Below, in pieces: positions 59,401 through 64,000 of a stretch of 64,000 nt of DNA. How positions within the stretch are numbered: the stretch's first letter is position 1; each line of letters opens with the position of its first letter. The notes under the pieces are model-generated. The model did not search any database. It saw only the letters and a program-made list of their open reading frames with translations, and was not told the DNA's origin. This stretch comes from Nonomuraea gerenzanensis (GTDB lineage Bacteria; Actinomycetota; Actinomycetes; Streptosporangiales; Streptosporangiaceae): the NCBI RefSeq assembly GCF_020215645.1, contig NZ_CP084058.1:3286001-3350000 (forward strand). Reading direction: 5' to 3'. The position numbers were made by a program, and so were the translations under genes.

Positions 59401-61431
59401 GAGCAGCTTGTGCAGACGGCCGACGCTGCTGAGGATGCGGCACGCGATGCCGCGGGAGCCGTTCTAGGGGAGCGCCTGAGCCAGGTCGTGGCACATGTGA
59501 TCCAGAACCTGCGTCACGCCGAGGTCTGGCAGCATCTGCTTCTTCGGGCGTCCCTCGCGCAACGGCCAAGTCTAGCCCGAGCGCTCTTTCCTGCTCTGCT
59601 TTCCCCGAACCTCTTTGATCATCCCACAACACGCCATCAGGCGGCTCAGGTGGCGCTGCGACTTTCGCCTTTGCTTAACGGCCCTGAGCACGCCCAGCTC
59701 GAAGAGGCTATCCTGCAGATCGCCGCCCCCCATCCCTCGAATGATGGCTGGGAGGGCACGACGGACATACTCGACGCAGCGTGTACAAGAATCATCGGCA
59801 GTTTCTCTGAGCAGAATCTACAGACAGTTGAAGCCCAGGCGCGTTGGCTGACGGCCAGCCAGGACCCGGGTTTCGAGGGCGTTCCTGCCCCCGATGAGAG
59901 CCAGTTCGACAGTATCGAGGCGGTGTGGGATAGCCCATCGCCTGAACCTGGCACTGTCGCCTATTACCGCGACGCGGTCCTGCAGGCAGCCGAACGAATT
60001 AGAAGTAAGGATCCCGCTGAACGCGCCGACGCGGAAACCCAGCTGATCAACCTCTGGGCATTGCTCAAGCCGGCGGTCTCACCGGAGGGACGTGAGCGGA
60101 GCGAAGGCGACGAGGACAGTCTCTACGATCTGGCGCTGAGAACAGCCGAGCAACTCGCAACCGTTCCTCAGTGCGCCCCCGCCACAACGCTGGGCAGTGA
60201 GATTTTCGGAGCGCTGCTTGGCGCCCTGCCATCGGCATCGGCGCCGGCACTAGTCGATGATGTCAGCGGCACGTGGCATGTGCGGCCCGCTCCCGGTTGG
60301 AGCATGACCGCAACCATGAGTGCCCTGCAAGGTCTCGTATATCTCATCGGGCGCACTGACTGGCGTGATGCACACCGCGAAGACCTCACCGCGGCGCTTA
60401 GCCCGTTCCTCGACAGCTCAAATCCGGCCTATCGATTCGTCTCCCTGAAAGCGCTCGTGGTCATCTATGAGCAACCGGCTGAATTGCTGACTGAACTTGG
60501 ACGGCGTCTAGTACAAGAGTCTGACCAGCATGTCAGCGCGTACTTGCTTCGTCATCTGAGTACGCTAACTCATAAGTTTCCTCAGGATGTTGACCGCCTG
60601 CTACGAGATCTTGCGAACCATCCGTCCTGGCTGGTGCTTACGCCAGATCCCGCAGGCGATAAGGTTGAGCTGCGTGACAGCCGATCGACCCAAGCTGTTC
60701 ATCTGCTGTCCGCTCTCGCGACTATCCATGCCACTGCTCATGCGGAAACCGTGGTCTGCACATGGTGGAGTAATCCATGCGATCACCCAAACCGAGTCAC
60801 GCAATCCATGAGATCCTGGCGTAGCCTCCTCAATCCGGACGACGAAGTGCTCAGAGGGGCTCAGAGGCAGGCTTTCCGCATTATCAACCTCGGCCTGAAT
60901 AAACTCGGTGAAACTTGGGTCCAGCGGGGATCCGCTGGACAACCACCACACACCATGGCATGGGAGCGAGGGGCGCGTTCCGCCAGGATTGCGGAGGAGA
61001 TCGCGCAGCAACTTTACTTCGCTAGCGAGGCAACTCAATCTTCACCCCTAGAACAGCCGGCATCGGGTAAGGATTTCCGCAAGTTCTGCAGCTACGCCAT
61101 GCCAATCCTGGACGCCCTTACCAACGTGCAGCACCCGGCCGTAACCCATCACATTGTGCAACTGGCCGACGTCCTCTGTTCGTATGAGCCGCACGCAGCA
61201 GTCCTGACCGCCGAAAAGGCCGTAGTCGGCGATAGAGGCTACGCCCGTGAAGCGCTCGGGCTGGACGCTACCCTGAGCCTGGCCAGGCGCTATTTGACCG
61301 ATCATCGCGATCTCCTCCGTACGGACGTCCTCTGCTTGACCGCTATCCGGGCGCTCTTGGAGGTGTTCGTACGAGTTGGCTGGGACCAAGCGCTGAGGCT
61401 CTCCGAAGACCTTGACGAACTGTTCCGATGA
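56482..61431 (+). CDS. Avs-like STAND NTPase with N-terminal nuclease-like domain
   Basis: A 1649-residue protein. Residues 1-100 carry a restriction-endonuclease-like signature: GGVGHEARCLAW (Glu18), VDDVGII (Asp56/Asp57) and VQAKKA (Gln71-x-Lys73). The STAND ATPase has Walker A IIGEPGAGKTVILHAL (323-330), Walker B GVVVIDGLDQAR (Asp390-Asp393), and VVATIRSYDLRH as sensor. From about residue 560 to the end are more than 1000 residues of helical repeats, the usual sensor region. This nuclease-NTPase-repeat layout is that of Avs/AVAST proteins, which recognise phage terminase or portal and then degrade DNA. AGGAGA precedes the ATG. Codon usage is less G+C-rich than the TerB operon, suggesting separate acquisition. 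Confidence 0.82.
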   Translation: MTRSSAGGAGAAGGVGHEARCLAWAAAHMLAEEPLPSWAGGHRVVAIGGQTERPVDDVGIITDVDGCVTVQAKKAMDLAKAASSAMAEALEQVVDIATIGVPDSPSRLDQLRPLDPARDRVLILTDDAAPKTVNEMLAPVIDRLRDLPATVPITEVYRNKGEEKAFKLLEAHLGRVWTGRHGVQMGEQDLRALGRVLGVYAVHLVDGGSHAAAARELIKGIAPDAGDVSRIWDRLELEARRLAEDRTYLDRSGLVRRLEEEGVYLLPVARLRPDIARLRSRSAGNLATIFGALTIHAPEGPVSLPRTVLPAVLAADGNLAIIGEPGAGKTVILHALATQCQARGMDVVVLRANDLGATRGQTRSELGVTHDLDDVLVGWPGSGSGVVVIDGLDQARGADPSVWMAELVKSLSGTRWRVVATIRSYDLRHGHRWRRMFAGAPIEQQQSDSAFSNVRHIVVQNLSQAELAPLQSSSPRLWHLIEGAEPRLADLLANPFNLDVAGELLSDGLTTDLLAVRSQVDLLHAYWERRVNDEPSGRVDRTRALGSIVGRMVAQGRQTLNLTDLPATASSSAVEALTSSGVLRDAPATAGHAATPIEFAHPVLFDYAVAMLALGDTNRPDSLADVLDGSPNLAITVRPSLHYRLATVWKDDASRDVFWKLALRLASRSEGHPLAVLAAGRVAVLEVEQPSDFEPLGAACTAATGDSNGRWTVVDAHEMAFLVAATGASAPEAAFAGLTVMSAKLAQETRSADDVGLALLAVQLPLRAFNDDLGMVQRHLGELADVVVASMSVASADRSDPSRAQLAKLSGRLLSLVAVADPSPVAAIIVEACQPTAIYAWGVSHLRPLIEKLPEIVRLDPELAVALAASVWEFQETRDEPTPVLDSLILGMSSNRRQDLDGARYQVGSKFPAILQADLAAATRILIRAAETEQRYPPNPLTDYTATPRPLLGDSLQFSAGHQVLLPMVQAWTEQLVQTADAAEDAARDAAGAVLGERLSQVVAHVIQNLRHAEVWQHLLLRASLAQRPSLARALFPALLSPNLFDHPTTRHQAAQVALRLSPLLNGPEHAQLEEAILQIAAPHPSNDGWEGTTDILDAACTRIIGSFSEQNLQTVEAQARWLTASQDPGFEGVPAPDESQFDSIEAVWDSPSPEPGTVAYYRDAVLQAAERIRSKDPAERADAETQLINLWALLKPAVSPEGRERSEGDEDSLYDLALRTAEQLATVPQCAPATTLGSEIFGALLGALPSASAPALVDDVSGTWHVRPAPGWSMTATMSALQGLVYLIGRTDWRDAHREDLTAALSPFLDSSNPAYRFVSLKALVVIYEQPAELLTELGRRLVQESDQHVSAYLLRHLSTLTHKFPQDVDRLLRDLANHPSWLVLTPDPAGDKVELRDSRSTQAVHLLSALATIHATAHAETVVCTWWSNPCDHPNRVTQSMRSWRSLLNPDDEVLRGAQRQAFRIINLGLNKLGETWVQRGSAGQPPHTMAWERGARSARIAEEIAQQLYFASEATQSSPLEQPASGKDFRKFCSYAMPILDALTNVQHPAVTHHIVQLADVLCSYEPHAAVLTAEKAVVGDRGYAREALGLDATLSLARRYLTDHRDLLRTDVLCLTAIRALLEVFVRVGWDQALRLSEDLDELFR

Positions 61432-61584
61432 ACGTCAACATACGGCACTCGGCGCTACGCCGGAGTCAAGGAAGCCACCAGTACGCGTACACACGCAGCC
61501 TCGGTCGAAGCTGCGTTTTGGGCGCTGCTCTGCGGTTGTAGGGATCGAACATCACGGCCGCTGAAGGGAACACAACCCGTGGCG

Positions 61585-62712
61585 CTACAAGAGGCGCTCG
61601 CGATGAGCGGTGGCTTCCTCCCGAACTTCCGCGAAGAACGCCGCTGTCCGGCGCTTTTGCCACTCCTCATCGTCGAGGTCTTCAGCTTCGTCGAACTCGG
61701 TCGCGTCTTCGGCGTACAGCAGCCAGCAGCCACGGATGCCGCTGAGCAGGTCCTCCAGAAGGTCGAGGGCCGGGCGGGCGGGGTCCAGAGGCGTGATCCG
61801 CAGGCCGAGCGCGTCCAGGCTCGGCTCGGACTGGTCCTCGCTCCGCTTGTCGAGCAGTTGCTCGGCGGCGGTGATGCGCTGCTGAAGTGCCGTGATGTCA
61901 GGGATCTCGCCTTCCGCGACCCGGAGGGCGTTGCGGATCAAGGGCATCACCGCCTGGCGAGGCGTGGCGCCATCGGCCATTAGCTCCAGGACGAGGGTGG
62001 GGGTTTCGTGGGGAAGTGCCTCGATGTTGTCGGCTTCGACCACGATCTGGGTGACGGGCAGCCCGGTGGAATCGCCGGTGACGGTGGCGGCCGCGTCCAG
62101 CCAGTGGGCGGCGGCGATGGCGGCTGCGGCCGGGTCGATCTCGGTGAAGAGTGCTTCGGGGCCGAAGGGGTTGTCGTGCAGCAGGTTGCTGGCCTGGGCG
62201 ACTTGAAGCGGGGAAGCGTCTTCGCGGGTGAGGGTGACGGCCTGGCGGGCGCGTTCGGACAGATTGCCCAGCTCGGCCTGTTCGATGGCGGCCAATTCGG
62301 CGCCGACGTCGATGGTGACGCGGGTGGTCAGCTCGGCGGCGTTGAGGACGTGCAGGGCTCGGCCGACCTGGTGGGCGGCTTCTTCTACCTGGATGTAGGA
62401 CTGGATCATGTAGCCGTCGGCGGGCAGGTTGGGGTTCGTCAACGCGGTCAGGACACTGGCGAAGGCGTCGCGTTCTTCCTGGCGGCGTTCGCCTTCGGAG
62501 TTGGGCTCGTGGCTGTCGGCGGCGCTGGCCGGATGGGTGTAGCACCGCCAGCAGGTCTCGGAGAGCTGGGTCAGGGCCTTGGCGAGGTTCAGGGCATCGT
62601 GGCTGGAGATCCCGGCAGGAAGATCGGCGACGTCCACCGCGGTGTCTCCTGCCCCGGTGCTCCAGGAGGCGATGAGGGCGTTGCGACGGTGATCGACGGC
62701 GTACCGGGTCAA
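61585..62712 (-). CDS. unknown protein convergent with the STAND gene
   Basis: A 375-residue acidic protein I do not recognise. It is mostly helical, with TRVTIDVGAELAAIEQAELGNLSERARQAVTLTR as a coiled-coil-like region and a C-terminal acidic helix (DATEFDEAEDLDDEEWQKRR). No catalytic or membrane motif was seen. The TTG at 62712 is supported by GAGGAG five bases upstream. It has high-G+C codon usage like the TerB operon, unlike the STAND gene beside it. It lies tail-to-tail with the STAND gene across about 150 bases and is divergent from the transglutaminase-like gene, with 291 bases between. Confidence 0.75.
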   Translation of the reverse strand: MTRYAVDHRRNALIASWSTGAGDTAVDVADLPAGISSHDALNLAKALTQLSETCWRCYTHPASAADSHEPNSEGERRQEERDAFASVLTALTNPNLPADGYMIQSYIQVEEAAHQVGRALHVLNAAELTTRVTIDVGAELAAIEQAELGNLSERARQAVTLTREDASPLQVAQASNLLHDNPFGPEALFTEIDPAAAAIAAAHWLDAAATVTGDSTGLPVTQIVVEADNIEALPHETPTLVLELMADGATPRQAVMPLIRNALRVAEGEIPDITALQQRITAAEQLLDKRSEDQSEPSLDALGLRITPLDPARPALDLLEDLLSGIRGCWLLYAEDATEFDEAEDLDDEEWQKRRTAAFFAEVREEATAHRERLL

Positions 62713-63003
62713 GGGGGCTCCTCACAGATGCGCGAAAACGGTGCTGGGACACGCCCAGCATGGAGCATTGGGGGTCTGCGAGTACCGAATTCAAGGGCGA
62801 GTCTCTTCTTTGCTCGTCTCTGTCGGTCGGTCAGCGAAGGGTGATGCGACGCGGGCGTGGATGGGCTCGAGGTGTTCGGGCCCGGAGCTCGGCTACGGCC
62901 CGGCGTCACGTAGCCCTCGATTTTGCCCTTCGAACTGGCGTGAACTGCTGGAATCGGTGCGGAGTGAGATGCGTATGGGGGAGGTTGGGGGTACCGTCGG
63001 CGC
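62713..63003. other. divergent promoter region
   Basis: A 291-base gap between the TTG-start unknown gene and the transglutaminase-like gene. TACCGT at 62992-62997 is seven bases from the GTG at 63004 and would give a leaderless message. No other feature was recognised. Confidence 0.4.
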
Positions 63004-63558
63004 GTGGATGCGCATGCTGAGCGGATCGCTTTGTTCCTTGCTGTTCGGGACGTGCCGTATGCCACGGACGGCGCCCATGACGCCGACACGTTGATGACGC
63101 TGGGGCGCGGCGATTGCCTGGCCAAGTCTGCCTACTTGATCCGGGGCTTCCTGGCGCTCGGTTACCTGGCACGGCGGGTCCGGTGGCTGTATCACCTGCC
63201 TGATCGACCGGCAGAAGTACGGCTGCTGCCCTCGAGGGAGGACGTACATTCGGCTGTCGAGGTGCTGATCGAAGACCGATGGACGCTGGTGGACGCCACC
63301 CATGATCCGCCCCTGACCGCCGCCGGGCTGGCCGTGGCCGAATGGGACGGCATCACCGACGCCGTCCCGGCCTACGAACCGCGTGGGCCACTGTGGCGGC
63401 CGAGGGACGGACCAGAACCGGTGCCAAACGCCGGCATCGACGAAACCGCCGACGTCGACAGCGGCGACCGCTATCAGACGGCATTCAACCGGTGGTTGCG
63501 CCAGGTCCGCGCCGGAGCTGCAACGAACGCACGCGGAACGGGGGCAGCGGATGTCTGA
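63004..63558 (+). CDS. transglutaminase-like protein
   Basis: A 184-residue protein with the papain-like transglutaminase core. The nucleophile is in MTLGRGDCLAKSAYLIRGFLALGY (Cys38), the His in REDVHSAVEVLIEDRWTLVDATHDP (His82), and the third residue Asp97 is in the same block, so the Cys-His-Asp triad is complete. Bacterial relatives are often proteases or peptide ligases. The GTG start lies at the expected transcription start, hence probably leaderless. Its stop overlaps the next gene by eight bases, so it is coupled to the exonuclease-like gene. Its pairing with a nuclease in a defence island is unusual. Confidence 0.8.
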   Translation: MDAHAERIALFLAVRDVPYATDGAHDADTLMTLGRGDCLAKSAYLIRGFLALGYLARRVRWLYHLPDRPAEVRLLPSREDVHSAVEVLIEDRWTLVDATHDPPLTAAGLAVAEWDGITDAVPAYEPRGPLWRPRDGPEPVPNAGIDETADVDSGDRYQTAFNRWLRQVRAGAATNARGTGAADV

Positions 63559-64000
63559 CGCCTCACCGCTCTGCGGCGATGCCGCCTTTGCCCGCCACAC
63601 CTACCTCATCATCGACTTCGAGGGGTTGACTCCCGCCGGGAGGCCCACCGTTCCGGTAGAGGTGGCGGTCCTCGCCCTCACCGTCGCCGGCGACGGGCTG
63701 TCGCCGCTGTGGAGTTTTGAGTCGCTGATCGCACCGCCCGCCGAGGTGCCCGTCACCTCCTTCGACGAGCGGATGACGGGCATCACCGCGGCGATGCTGG
63801 CCACGGCCGCCGGCCCCGCGCATGTCATGGCTGACCTCGACCGTCGGCTGACAGCGCCGTCGTACCGGCTGGTCGCCCACCACGCGCCCACCGAGGCGGG
63901 GCTCATCGCCCACCAGCGTCGGCACTGCCCCGTCTTGGCTGCTGTTCCGCTGCTAGACACCGTACGGCTGGCTCGCGCGCTGTACCCGGAGTTGCCGTCG
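63551..64000 (+). CDS. DEDDh-like exonuclease domain protein, 3' end outside window
   Basis: Open reading frame without stop at the window edge (150 codons visible). The exonuclease core begins HTYLIIDFEGLTP (Asp22, Glu24), then PVEVAVLAL and VTSFDERMTGITAAML. The usual third acidic position reads VAHHAPTEAGLIAH, where the canonical Asp is not in its normal place and a Glu may replace it. It continues LLDTVRLARALYPELPS, as in DnaQ-like proteins. The start lies within the end of the transglutaminase gene. Together with the helicase exonuclease this gives two DEDDh-like domains within 10 kb. Confidence 0.75.
   Translation, partial: MSDASPLCGDAAFARHTYLIIDFEGLTPAGRPTVPVEVAVLALTVAGDGLSPLWSFESLIAPPAEVPVTSFDERMTGITAAMLATAAGPAHVMADLDRRLTAPSYRLVAHHAPTEAGLIAHQRRHCPVLAAVPLLDTVRLARALYPELPS

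Overview
The window is high-G+C actinobacterial DNA. The proteins, the GTG/TTG starts and the density of TetR, MFS and SDR genes fit a soil or plant-associated actinomycete, most likely Streptosporangiales (Nonomuraea/Streptosporangium-like). That placement is inferred from protein flavour and was not tested by a search. No rRNA, tRNA or CRISPR array was seen.

Region 1 (1-13.8 kb) is metabolic and stress-related. It holds a dihydrolipoamide dehydrogenase; a coupled operon of a sulfite-oxidase-like molybdoenzyme, an FAD/NAD reductase and a zinc-ribbon protein; an AlkA-like DNA glycosylase; an SDR protein that has lost its catalytic Tyr/Lys; an ECF-like sigma factor; two paralogous NTF2-like proteins around an isocitrate-lyase/PEP-mutase-type enzyme; and two MFS exporters. 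Six copies of a 14-bp palindrome (consensus GGACKATATMGTCC) lie in front of these genes and appear to define a local regulon with an unknown regulator.

Region 2 (13.8-23.2 kb) is a patchwork of one-component regulatory units and decaying genes. It contains a possible tyrosinase remnant, a frameshifted MerR gene divergent from a methyltransferase, a truncated TetR gene beside a saccharopine-dehydrogenase-like gene, a LuxR-type regulator, a small HMA metal-binding protein, a TetR plus DHA2 exporter pair, a 16-bp tandem repeat (7 copies), an AhpD-like protein, and a truncated serine hydrolase abutting an IS30 remnant.

Region 3 (23.2-41.2 kb) is a plant-glycoside catabolic island. It has a GH78 alpha-L-rhamnosidase with a GPH-type MFS transporter and TetR; a GH2 beta-glucuronidase coupled to a GH1 glycosidase and a divergent TetR; and a five-gene operon (GH1, a six-hairpin glycosidase-like protein, an ABC sugar-binding lipoprotein and two permeases) divergent from a LacI regulator. 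The LacI intergenic region carries two CCGG-centred operators. An 18-bp perfect hairpin sits just inside the first permease gene.

Region 4 (41.3-44.9 kb) is a junction of debris: an extradiol dioxygenase pseudogene, an rve-type transposase remnant cut by an intact IS3-family element, and about 0.8 kb without recognisable genes.

Region 5 (44.9-64 kb) looks like a defence island. It holds (a) a PD-(D/E)xK-like nuclease, a P-loop protein with an Arg-substituted Walker A and an unknown protein; (b) a membrane-anchored unknown; (c) a tightly coupled TerB / BrxD-like ATPase / Lhr-like helicase operon in which the helicase carries a C-terminal DEDDh exonuclease; (d) a 1649-residue Avs-like STAND NTPase with an N-terminal nuclease-like domain; and (e) a convergent unknown, a transglutaminase-like protein and a second DEDDh-like exonuclease that runs off the window end. 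The strongest candidates for an undescribed system are group (a) and the TerB-ATPase-helicase/exonuclease module with its possible transglutaminase/exonuclease partners.
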